DNA from: Streptomyces sp. HNM0574
GTDB lineage: Bacteria; Actinomycetota; Actinomycetes; Streptomycetales; Streptomycetaceae
Direction: 5' to 3'
DNA length: 64,000 nt
Assembly (NCBI RefSeq): GCF_012726235.1
Contig: NZ_JAASAH010000001.1
Coordinates: 682,001 to 746,000, forward strand
A model generated the notes under the pieces. That model had not been told where the DNA came from. It worked only from the letters and a program-made list of their open reading frames with translations, and did not search any database. A program made the position numbers and the translations under genes. Positions 57,601 to 64,000 of the stretch are shown piece after piece; the stretch's first letter is position 1, and each line of letters begins with the position of its first letter.

Positions 57601-58959
57601 ATGCGGCGCACCACACACGGCGGCACCCGGCAGGACGGCCCCGGCGACGAGGACGAGGGCGGCACCCGGCACGACACCGGCGGGCTGAGCCGCCGGGGCT
57701 TCGCCGTCGCGGCGGCCGGTGCCCTGGCCGGATCGCTGGCGGCGGGGGACACGGCGGCGGCCGCGCGGACCGCGCCCGTGCGCGCGGCGGGCCCAGGCCC
57801 GGTGCTCGGGCGCTGGCCGGGCGGGGACGCGCACGAGATGCGCGGCATGTGGCTGGCCACGGTCGACAACCGGGACTGGCCCAGCGAGGCGGGGCTGAGC
57901 CCGGACGCGCAGCGGCGGGAGCTGACCGCGTCCCTGGACGCGGCGGCCGACCGGCGCCTCAACACCGTCTTCTTCCAGGCCCGTCCGACGGCGGACGCGC
58001 TCTGGCCGTCCCCGCACGAGCCGTGGTCGGAGTGGCTCACGGGCGAGCAGGGCCGGGACCCGGGCTGGGACCCGCTGGACTTCGTCGTCCGTGAGGCCAG
58101 GCGCCGGAAGCTGGAGGTGGAGGCGTGGTTCAACCCGTACCGGATCGCGCTGCACGACGACCCGGGGCGGCTCGTGGCCGGGCATCCGGCGCGTGAGCAT
58201 CCGGAGTGGGCGGTGCGCTACGGCGGGCAGCTCTACTACAACCCGGGGCTGCCCGAGGTCCGCCGGTTCGTGCAGGACGCGATGCTGCACGCCGTCGAGC
58301 GTTACGACGTCGCGGGGGTCCACTGGGACGACTACTTCTACCCGTACCCGGTGCTCGGCGAGGTCTTCGACGACGGCGCCGCGTACCGCGAACACCGGGG
58401 AGACTTCCCGGACTTGGCGTCCTGGCGACGGCACAACATCGACACCCTGGTCCGCGAGATGTCGGCCCGGGTGCACCGCGCGAAGCCGTGGGTGCGCTTC
58501 GGCGTCAGCCCGTTCGGGGTGTGGCGGAACGAGGAGACCGACCCGGCGGGCTCGGCCACCCGCGCGGGGGTGCAGACGTACGACGACCTCTACGCGGACA
58601 GCCGCAAGTGGGTCCGCGAGGGCTGGCTGGACTACGTCACCCCGCAGCTGTACTGGCACCTGGGCTTCCCCGCCGCCGACTACGCCGAGCTGACCCGCTG
58701 GTGGTCGCGGACGGTGCGCGGTACGCGGGCCCGGCTGCACATCGGCGAGGGGCTGTACAAGGCGGGGGACCGGGCGCAGCCCGCGCCCTGGCAGGACCCG
58801 GCCGAGCTCTCCCGGCACCTCACCCACTGCCGGGACCTGCGCGAGGTGCGCGGGCACGTCTTCTTCTCCGCGAAGGAGGTCGCCGAGGACCGCGCCGGGG
58901 CGATGGCCCGCGTCGTCCGGGACCACTACGAGCGGCGTTCCGCACCGGCCGGGCGGTAG
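57601..58959 (+). CDS. Tat-exported glycoside-hydrolase-like (GHL10/DUF187) protein
   Basis: A 452-residue secreted protein. The twin-arginine signal is GLSRRGFAVAAAGALAGSLA (about 28-47), so export needs the TatA/TatC encoded in this window. The mature TIM-barrel-like domain has MRGMWLATVDNRDWPS, NTVFFQARPTADALWPS, VEAWFNPYRIA, GVHWDDYFYPYP and VTPQLYWHLGFP, the succession of motifs seen in the GHL10 family of presumed glycoside hydrolases. The Asp pair after GVHW is the likely acid region. The ATG at 57601 follows GGGAGGCAGAGG. The substrate is unknown; cell-wall glycans are plausible. Confidence 0.88.
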   Translation: MRRTTHGGTRQDGPGDEDEGGTRHDTGGLSRRGFAVAAAGALAGSLAAGDTAAAARTAPVRAAGPGPVLGRWPGGDAHEMRGMWLATVDNRDWPSEAGLSPDAQRRELTASLDAAADRRLNTVFFQARPTADALWPSPHEPWSEWLTGEQGRDPGWDPLDFVVREARRRKLEVEAWFNPYRIALHDDPGRLVAGHPAREHPEWAVRYGGQLYYNPGLPEVRRFVQDAMLHAVERYDVAGVHWDDYFYPYPVLGEVFDDGAAYREHRGDFPDLASWRRHNIDTLVREMSARVHRAKPWVRFGVSPFGVWRNEETDPAGSATRAGVQTYDDLYADSRKWVREGWLDYVTPQLYWHLGFPAADYAELTRWWSRTVRGTRARLHIGEGLYKAGDRAQPAPWQDPAELSRHLTHCRDLREVRGHVFFSAKEVAEDRAGAMARVVRDHYERRSAPAGR

Positions 58960-58969
58960 CCGGACGGAC

Positions 58970-59006
58970 GACGAGGCGGCCCCGCGGTGTGCGGGGCCGC
59001 CTCGTC
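58970..59006. terminator. bidirectional terminator after the GHL10 gene
   Basis: A 16-bp perfect stem (58970-58985 with 58991-59006, loop GGTGT) between convergent genes. Confidence 0.85.
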
Positions 59007-59035
59007 GGTGCTGGGGGTGCCGGCCGGGCTGAGGG

Positions 59036-59242
59036 TCAGCCCTGGTGCGGCTCGTTGGTGTCCTTGTCCCTGACCACGGAGTCGGGGCCGGGGGACATGA
59101 CGGTCTCGTGGCCGTCCTCGAAGCGGACCCGGTACGGCGGTTCGCCGTTCGCGCCCAGGACCTCGACGATTTCCGCGTTCCTGTCGTGCTCGCCCACGAC
59201 GCGTCCGTGCGTCTGGAGACGGTCGCCCGCGCTAGCTCGCAT
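59036..59242 (-). CDS. DUF1918-family protein
   Basis: A 68-residue protein of the DUF1918 family, common in actinobacteria and of unknown function. The pattern AGDRLQTHGRVVGEHDRNAEI, GEPPYRVRFEDGHETVMSPG is typical of its small SH3-like beta barrel. The ATG at 59242 follows AGGAGGG. It lies downstream of, and on the same strand as, the EamA transporter gene. Confidence 0.88.
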   Translation of the reverse strand: MRASAGDRLQTHGRVVGEHDRNAEIVEVLGANGEPPYRVRFEDGHETVMSPGPDSVVRDKDTNEPHQG

Positions 59243-59318
59243 GGGACTGCCCTCCTGTGCGGTGCCGTGCCTTCTCTCAAGCCTACGGCGCCACCCCGCC
59301 CGCGGGCCTGCCGCGCGT

Positions 59319-60281
59319 TCAGGCCCGGGAGCGCTGGACGACGACGATGCAGACCAGGACGGCGACGGCCGCCACCGGCGCCGCGGGCGCGAGCTGCTCG
59401 CCGAGCAGCAGCACCGACCACACGAGCGTCAGCAGCGGCTGCGCCAGCTGCGTCTGGCTGGCCCGCGCGACGCCCGCGATGCCCATCCCGCGGTACCAGC
59501 ACAGCAGTCCGGCGAGCTGGCTCCCGGCCGCGACCCACAGCAGCCCGGCGACGGAGTGCGGGGTGAGCTCGGCGCCGCCCTCCAGCCAGAGGGCGAGCGC
59601 GGCACCGGGCACGGCCAGCGGCAGGCAGCCGAGCAGGGCCCAGCCGATGATCTGGATACCGGGGAGTTCGCGGGCCAGCCGCCCGCCCTCCGCGTACCCG
59701 GCGGCGCAGACCAGCAGCGCGACGAGCAGGTAGAGGTCACCGGTGGTGGGGACGCCGCCGCTCTGCACGAGCGTGAACCCGATGACGACCACGGCACCGG
59801 CCACCGCCGCTGCCCAGAACAGCCGGGACGGCCGGGCGCCGGTGCGCAGGCAGGAGTAGACGGCGGTGGTCAGCGGCAGCAGGCCGACGACGACCGCCGA
59901 GTGGGAGGTGGTGGACGTCTGGAGCGCGAGCGTCGTCAGCAGCGGGAAGCCGAGGACGACGCCGGTCGCGGCGACGGCGATGCCGCCCCAGTGCCGCCGC
60001 TCCGGTACCGGGACGCGGAGGATCAGCATCGCCACGCCCGCGATCGCGGCGGCGATGACCGTGCGGAGCGCCGTCGAGCTCCACGGGCCGAAGCCCTCCA
60101 GGGCCCACACGGTGCCGGGGAAGGTGAGGGAGAAGCAGCAGACGCCGACGGCGGCGAGCAGCAGCCCGCGCCGGACGCTCGGGGCGGCGCCGGGCGTCCC
60201 GTCCGTGCGGCCCGGCGGTCCCTCCGAGGTTCCGGGAACTGCTATTCGTTCCGGCGCGATAGCGCTATCCTGAGTTGTCAT
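59319..60281 (-). CDS. EamA-family (DMT) transporter
   Basis: A 320-residue ten-helix drug/metabolite transporter with two EamA repeats (about 38-165 and 180-315). After a disordered N-terminus come AAVGVCCFSLTFPGTVWAL and a series of hydrophobic segments. ATLALQTSTTSHSAVVVGLL-like and QLAQPLLTLVWSVLLLGE stretches mark the conserved ends of the repeats. The ATG (60281-60279) overlaps the ATG of the divergent MocR gene. TACTGT on the minus strand (60292-60287) stands 5 nt from the start, so the mRNA may be leaderless. The MocR regulator is the probable controller. The substrate is unknown. Confidence 0.88.
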   Translation of the reverse strand: MTTQDSAIAPERIAVPGTSEGPPGRTDGTPGAAPSVRRGLLLAAVGVCCFSLTFPGTVWALEGFGPWSSTALRTVIAAAIAGVAMLILRVPVPERRHWGGIAVAATGVVLGFPLLTTLALQTSTTSHSAVVVGLLPLTTAVYSCLRTGARPSRLFWAAAVAGAVVVIGFTLVQSGGVPTTGDLYLLVALLVCAAGYAEGGRLARELPGIQIIGWALLGCLPLAVPGAALALWLEGGAELTPHSVAGLLWVAAGSQLAGLLCWYRGMGIAGVARASQTQLAQPLLTLVWSVLLLGEQLAPAAPVAAVAVLVCIVVVQRSRA

Positions 60282-60292
60282 GCATCACAGTA
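60258..60292. promoter_or_regulatory. shared promoter/operator of the eamA-mocR head-to-head pair
   Basis: GATAGCGCTATC (60258-60269) is a perfect 12-bp palindrome that overlaps TATCCT (60266-60271), the likely -10 of the plus-strand gene. ACAGTA at 60287-60292 reads TACTGT on the minus strand and is the likely -10 of eamA. The two ATGs overlap at 60279-60282. Each promoter therefore lies within the other gene's upstream or first codons. Confidence 0.6.
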
Positions 60293-61746
60293 GCAGTGTG
60301 GCCGGTCTGGTGAGCTCCCTGCGGAAGGACCTGGACCGCTACTCGCCGGGGGAGAAGCTTCCGTCGAGCCGGGCGCTGGTGGAGGCGCACCGCGTCAGCC
60401 CCGTCACCGTCTCCCGCGCCCTCGCCGCGCTCGCCGCCGAGGGCCTCGTCGTCACCCGCCCCGGCTCCGGCGCCTTCCGGGCCGAGCCGCGCGGCGGCGG
60501 GCCCGCCGCCGGGGACACCTCCTGGCAGGAGATCACCCTCAGCGCCGACCCCTCCGGCGACCCGGTCCCGCGCAGCGTGGACGCCGGGGGCGTCTTCGCC
60601 ACGCTCCAGGCGCCGCCGCCCGGCGTCATCGAGCTCAACGGCGGCTATCTGCCGCCCGGGCTCCAGCCCGAGCGGGCCCTGTCCGCCGCGCTCGCCCGCG
60701 CCGGGCGCCGCCCGGGCGCCTGGGGACGGCCGCCGCTCGAAGGGGTCGAGGAGCTGCGCAGCTGGTTCGCGCGGGACATCGGCGGCGCCTCGGGCGCGGT
60801 CTCCCCGTCCGAGATCCTGATCACCGCGGGCGGTCAGAGCGCCCTCACGGCCGCGCTGCGCGGGCTGGCCCCGCCGGGGGCCGCGGTGCTCGTCGAGTCG
60901 CCGACCTACCCCGGCGTCCTGGCCGCGGCGCGCGCCTCGGGGCTGCGGCCGGTGCCCGTACCCGTCGACACCGAGGGGGTGCGCACCGAGCTCCTCGCGC
61001 AGGCGTTCCGGGCCAGCGGGGCGCGGGTGTTCGTCTGCCAGCCGCTGTTCCAGAACCCGACGGGTGCGGTGCTCGCCGCCTCCCGCCGGGCCGAGGTGCT
61101 GCGGGCCGCGCGCGAGGCCGGTGCCTTCGTGGTGGAGGACGACTTCGCCCGGCACCTCGGGCACGAGGACGCGGGTCCGCTGCCGCCGACGCTGCGCGCC
61201 GAGGACCCCGACGGCGTGGTCGTGCACCTGCGCTCGCTCACGAAGATCACCTCGCCGAGCCTGCGGGTCGGCGCCCTCGCGGCGCGCGGGCCCGCGCTGG
61301 AGCGGCTGCGTGCGATCCAGGTCGTCGACAGCTTCTTCGTGCCCAGGCCGCTCCAGGAGGCCGCGCTCGAACTCGTCGGCGCTCCCGCCTGGCAGCGCCA
61401 TCTGCGCACGGTGGCCGGGCAGTTGCGGCAGCGCCGCGAGGTGACGCTCGCCGCCCTCGCCTCCCGGCTGGACACGCTGCCCCTCCCGCACGCCCCGCGC
61501 GGCGGCTACCACCTGTGGCTGCGGCTGCCCGAGGGCACCGACGAGGGCGTGCTCACCGCGGCCGCCCTGCGCGCGGGGGTCGCCGTCGCGCCGGGACGCC
61601 CGTACTTCGCCGCCGAGTCGGCGGCCCCGCACCTGCGGCTCACCTTCGCGCCGGCCGCCGCCGAGTCCGACATCACCGAGGGCGTCCGGCGGCTGGGCCT
61701 CGCCTGCGAGGACGTCCTCGGCCGGGCGGGCGACGGGAGTTCCTGA
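60280..61746 (+). CDS. MocR-type GntR regulator with aminotransferase domain
   Basis: A 488-residue chimeric regulator: a GntR winged helix at about 5-70 (GEKLPSSRALVEAHRVSPVT, VSRALAALAAEGLVVTRPG) joined by a linker to a fold-type I aminotransferase domain (about 100-480). PLP-binding features are TAGGQSALTAALRGLAPPGA, QPLFQNPTGAVL, the Asp in VVEDDFARHLG and the Schiff-base Lys K322 in SLTKITSPSLRVG. Such proteins use PLP adducts as effectors and usually control a neighbouring gene, here the EamA transporter that overlaps its start codon. Confidence 0.93.
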   Translation: MHHSSSVAGLVSSLRKDLDRYSPGEKLPSSRALVEAHRVSPVTVSRALAALAAEGLVVTRPGSGAFRAEPRGGGPAAGDTSWQEITLSADPSGDPVPRSVDAGGVFATLQAPPPGVIELNGGYLPPGLQPERALSAALARAGRRPGAWGRPPLEGVEELRSWFARDIGGASGAVSPSEILITAGGQSALTAALRGLAPPGAAVLVESPTYPGVLAAARASGLRPVPVPVDTEGVRTELLAQAFRASGARVFVCQPLFQNPTGAVLAASRRAEVLRAAREAGAFVVEDDFARHLGHEDAGPLPPTLRAEDPDGVVVHLRSLTKITSPSLRVGALAARGPALERLRAIQVVDSFFVPRPLQEAALELVGAPAWQRHLRTVAGQLRQRREVTLAALASRLDTLPLPHAPRGGYHLWLRLPEGTDEGVLTAAALRAGVAVAPGRPYFAAESAAPHLRLTFAPAAAESDITEGVRRLGLACEDVLGRAGDGSS

Positions 61747-61828
61747 CCCGGCGTACGAACTCCCTTGGTCCCGCCGGGAGTTCACAGGAACTTCTGACGG
61801 ACTGTCGAACAACAGCGCGTCTTCACCA

Positions 61829-61834
61829 TACGCT
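61829..61834 (+). promoter_or_regulatory. -10 hexamer for a leaderless gene
   Basis: TACGCT lies exactly 6 nt before the ATG at 61841, and no Shine-Dalgarno site is present. Confidence 0.45.
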
Positions 61835-61840
61835 CACCGA

Positions 61841-62407
61841 ATGCGCCTCCGACTCACGCTGCTCGCCTCCGCACGCAGCTCCTCGGTGCTCGACACCCGC
61901 TTCGGGGACGACCGGCCGCTCGACCACGAGGGCCGGTCCGCCGTCCTGCGCAGGGCGCCCGCGTTCACCGCCCTCGCCGCCGCCGAGCTGCGCTACTGCT
62001 CCCCGTCGGCCCGCTGCCGGGAGACCGGCGAGCTGCTCGGGCTGGCCCCGCTCGCCCAACCGGCCCTGCGGGACTGCGACATGGGACGGTGGCGCGGCCG
62101 GACCCTCCCCGAGGTCACCCGGCACGACCCCCGCGCCGTCGACGCCTGGCTCACCGAGCCGCGCGCGGCGCCGCACGGCGGCGAGTCGCTGCTCGCCTTC
62201 ATCCGGCGCGTCGGCGCCTGGCTCGACACCCGCCCGCCGGACGGCGGCTGGGCCGTCGCCGTCACCGAGCCGGCGGTCCTGCGGGCCGCGCTCTGCTACG
62301 TGCTCAAGGCGCCGCCGCACGCCTACTGGCACGTCGACCCGCAGCCGCTCGCCGCCGTCACCCTGCACGGCGCGGCCGGGACCTGGAGCCTCGCCCTCGC
62401 GGGCTGA
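61841..62407 (+). CDS. histidine-phosphatase-fold protein lacking both catalytic histidines
   Basis: A 188-residue protein with the layout of the phosphoglycerate-mutase-like superfamily: PLDHEGR near 27-32, CRETGELLGLAP, LRDCDMGRWRGRTLPEV and GGESLLAFIRRV (conserved Glu region). But the N-terminal RHG is replaced (LLASARSSS at 7-15), and the second His, usually in a VxHG segment, is replaced by Glu (AVTEPAVLRAA, E143). It is therefore unlikely to be an ordinary phosphohistidine enzyme. Proteins of this kind are annotated simply as histidine phosphatase in actinobacteria. TACGCT 6 nt upstream suggests a leaderless mRNA. Confidence 0.8.
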   Translation: MRLRLTLLASARSSSVLDTRFGDDRPLDHEGRSAVLRRAPAFTALAAAELRYCSPSARCRETGELLGLAPLAQPALRDCDMGRWRGRTLPEVTRHDPRAVDAWLTEPRAAPHGGESLLAFIRRVGAWLDTRPPDGGWAVAVTEPAVLRAALCYVLKAPPHAYWHVDPQPLAAVTLHGAAGTWSLALAG

Positions 62408-62533
62408 TCCCGAACGGGAGGCCGGAGTAGGGAAGTTGGCCCCGCCGTCACCGCCCCCGGATGAGATGCTGCCTCGCACGTCCGTGCGCTCCGCGCCGGA
62501 CACGGGATGCGAGTCGGGGGAGGTGCCGGAGCG

Positions 62534-63295
62534 ATGTGGGCGGACGCCGCTGTGCTGACGGGGGTGCTGCTCGGGTTCGCCGCGCTGGTCGTCGCGGTGG
62601 TCTGCGGGGCGGTGGCGGTGCGGTCCTGGTTACGGGCGCGGGCGCTCCAACGGTGCGCCGTCGTCCCCGTGGGTGAGCTGCGGGCGGAATCCGTGCAGCC
62701 CTGCCAGATCGCGGGCCGGGCGTGGCCGTACGGGGACGGGGAGTTGACGTCCCCGCTCACCGGCCTGGACGCCGTCTGGTACCGGCAGCGGGTCACCCGC
62801 CGGTACGAGCAGACCTACCGCGACAGCGACGGCAACCGGAAGCGCCGCACCCGGTACGAGACCCTCGCGGAGGAGTCCAGCACGGCCCCCTTCCGGGCCG
62901 GGGACGCCACCGGGAGCGTGCTCGTCCGCCCGGGGGAGCACCGGGTCACGGGCGCGGAGAAGGTCCTCGACCGCTTCGAGCCGCACCCCGCCGAGGAGCC
63001 CTCGGCCCCGCGCCCGGGGGCCCGCCGCGAGCGGACGCTCGGCCACCGGCGGGAGGAGTGGATCGTCCGCCCCGGCGCGCCGCTCTTCGTCCACGGCGTC
63101 TGCGCCGAGGGCGAAGTCACCGGCGGGGACGGCCTGTTGGAGATCGGCGCCCCGGCGGGCGGCGGCACCTTCGTGCTGTCGGTACGCCCGAAGGACCAGC
63201 TGCTGCGCGCCGGCCGCCGCAGGGCCTACGGCTTCGCCCTCACCGCCGCCACCGCGGCCCTCGCGGGCGCGGCGCTGCTGACCGGGCTCACCTGA
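62534..63295 (+). CDS. GIDE-domain (Mulan-like) membrane protein with a TTA codon
   Basis: A 253-residue membrane protein. One hydrophobic segment lies at 7-29 and another at 232-251. Between them a GIDE-like domain carries the CQIAGRAWPYGDGELTSPLT segment, the VWYRQRVTRRYEQTYRDSDG strand and a late APLFVHGVCAEGEV segment; these resemble the mitochondrial Mulan/GIDE family, but no RING domain follows. Leu33 is encoded by TTA (62630-62632), the codon read by bldA tRNA in streptomycetes, so production may be restricted to the developmental phase. The ATG at 62534 follows CGGAGCG, close by, with GGGGGAGG further up. Its 3' end overlaps the convergent DUF1905 gene by 8 bp. Confidence 0.75.
   Translation: MWADAAVLTGVLLGFAALVVAVVCGAVAVRSWLRARALQRCAVVPVGELRAESVQPCQIAGRAWPYGDGELTSPLTGLDAVWYRQRVTRRYEQTYRDSDGNRKRRTRYETLAEESSTAPFRAGDATGSVLVRPGEHRVTGAEKVLDRFEPHPAEEPSAPRPGARRERTLGHRREEWIVRPGAPLFVHGVCAEGEVTGGDGLLEIGAPAGGGTFVLSVRPKDQLLRAGRRRAYGFALTAATAALAGAALLTGLT
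62630..62632 (+). promoter_or_regulatory. TTA leucine codon (bldA control point)
   Basis: Codon 33 of the GIDE-like gene reads TTA, in frame with the start at 62534. It is the only in-frame TTA I found on inspecting the genes of this window by eye. Confidence 0.75.
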
Positions 63296-63593
63296 GGCGC
63301 CGCTCCAGCCGTTCGTCCAGGTGCACGGTGACGGTGTCGCCCTCCTCCTTGCCGATGGCCTTCCGCACGTCGGCCTTCACGGGCAGCTTGTGCGTGCCGT
63401 CGCCCAGGGCCATGAAGGAGCCGTGGAACGGGTGGCCGTCGATGGCGCCCCGGATCCGTACCAGCCCCCGGGTGCGGAAGAACGCCGCGGACTCGGGCCA
63501 GACCAGATACGTCCACCCTCCTCGCGCCGGGCTCTTCCGCAGCGTCGCGGTGAACTCCGCGTCCAGTGCCTCGCTGTGCGTCTGCGCGGACAT
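63288..63593 (-). CDS. DUF1905-family protein
   Basis: A 101-residue small beta-barrel protein of the DUF1905 family. The pattern AEFTATLRKSPARGGWTYLVWP, GLVRIRGAIDGHPFHGSFMA, GTHKLPVKADVRKAIGKEEGD is diagnostic, the last part resembling a swapped-hairpin AbrB-like fold. The family's function is unknown. The ATG at 63593 follows GGAGGAGG. Its stop overlaps the convergent GIDE-like gene. Confidence 0.87.
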   Translation of the reverse strand: MSAQTHSEALDAEFTATLRKSPARGGWTYLVWPESAAFFRTRGLVRIRGAIDGHPFHGSFMALGDGTHKLPVKADVRKAIGKEEGDTVTVHLDERLERRLR

Positions 63594-63666
63594 GGCGGCC
63601 TCCTCCACGGATGACTGACTGCATACGTGGTGACCGCCCGGGGCGCCGGAACTCAGCGGGGCCGCG

Positions 63667-64000
63667 TCAGGAGGCCGGGGTCAGCAGTCCGGTGAGCATC
63701 CGGCGCAGCATGCCGGTGAACGGGTCCGGCTCCCCCGGGTGCTCCGGCGGCCGGTCGCTCAGGGCCGCGTGGGCGTGCGGGTGCCGGCCGTCGGCCGCCG
63801 CGGAGGTGAGCCAGGCGGCCTGCGCGGCGGCGCGCGCGGTCGGGGTGCGTCGGCTGTGCGCTTCGGTGCGCGCGAACTGGGTGACGAGGGTGCTGACCAG
63901 GGCGACGATCTCGGTCTTGGTCCGGCCCGGCAGCGGGACGCGGGCCATCGCGCCGAGCGCGTGGTCGAGGTAGTCGAGCCCGCGCGGCCCGATCCGCAGC
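63667..64000 (-). CDS. TetR-type regulator, C-terminal part (5' end outside window)
   Basis: An open frame of at least 111 codons runs off the right edge on the minus strand and ends at the TGA at 63669-63667. The visible part, beginning LRIGPRGLDYLDHALGAMAR and continuing VPLPGRTKTEIVALVSTLVT, matches the ligand-binding C-terminal domain of TetR/AcrR regulators. An internal ATG at 63948 is not the true start because the conserved region continues upstream. The DNA-binding domain should lie just beyond position 64000. Confidence 0.7.
   Translation of the reverse strand, partial: LRIGPRGLDYLDHALGAMARVPLPGRTKTEIVALVSTLVTQFARTEAHSRRTPTARAAAQAAWLTSAAADGRHPHAHAALSDRPPEHPGEPDPFTGMLRRMLTGLLTPAS

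Overview
This 64 kb window is chromosomal DNA of a Streptomyces-type actinomycete. The evidence is very high GC, strong third-position GC in every gene, frequent GTG starts, TAnnnT -10 elements, a complete Pup-proteasome locus with FKBP genes inserted, Tat export, and one rare TTA codon. Gene order agrees with what I recall of the pheST-infC-helY-tat-paf-prc-arc region of Streptomyces coelicolor. It also agrees in part with Mycobacterium tuberculosis (mpa-dop-pup-prcBA, pafABC-tatAC-helY-5'-3' exonuclease). I see no phage, IS element, CRISPR array, rRNA or tRNA gene.

Layout. Positions 1-7443 hold an orphan solute-binding lipoprotein, an orphan NarL-type response regulator, a RecB-family Fe-S exonuclease, a divergent site-2 protease, tRNA m1A58 methyltransferase TrmI, a secreted protein and a ferredoxin. 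Positions 7689-21527 hold the protein-tagging system: ARC ATPase, Dop, Pup, PrcB, PrcA, then a LacI regulator/MFS pair, PafA, two FKBP prolyl isomerases and the DNA-damage regulators PafB and PafC. Positions 21598-31287 hold a small membrane protein, TatA, TatC, a small secreted protein, the HelY-like helicase, a PI-PLC-like secreted enzyme, an iron-box-controlled siderophore-interacting protein, a 5'-3' exonuclease and a metal-receptor-like protein. Positions 31235-40222 hold a TDT transporter with its LysR neighbour, then a six-gene cluster read as glutamylation-based ethanolamine use: hydrolase, permease, GntR/FCD regulator, GlnA4-type ligase, aldehyde dehydrogenase and SDR. Positions 40455-46954 hold a PLP amino-acid enzyme, a Pro-rich membrane protein overlapping a mycosin protease, SseB, an aquaporin and a DUF1844 protein. 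Positions 47334-54878 hold the translation block infC-rpmI-rplT, a SpoU methyltransferase, a histidine kinase and pheST. Positions 55138-64000 hold a SpoIIE-type phosphatase, hydroxybutyryl-CoA dehydrogenase, a Tat-exported glycoside-hydrolase-like protein, an EamA/MocR head-to-head pair, a histidine-phosphatase-fold protein lacking both catalytic histidines, a GIDE-like membrane protein with a TTA codon, a DUF1905 protein and a truncated TetR-type regulator.

Strongest observations. (1) Two promoters match the PafBC-dependent (RecA-NDp) motif tTGTCRGTG-N8-TAnnnT. One precedes the RecB-family nuclease (a perfect match) and one precedes the HelY helicase; pup carries a degenerate copy. The activators pafB and pafC lie in the same window. 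(2) infC appears to start at AUC behind a strong ribosome-binding site and a leader with a U-tract terminator. (3) At least seven genes share TAnnnT, exactly six nucleotides, then the start codon, which is the signature of leaderless mRNA. (4) eamA and mocR share overlapping start codons, with a perfect palindrome over the mocR -10. (5) The ethanolamine-type cluster contains enough enzymes to propose conversion to glycine through gamma-glutamyl intermediates.
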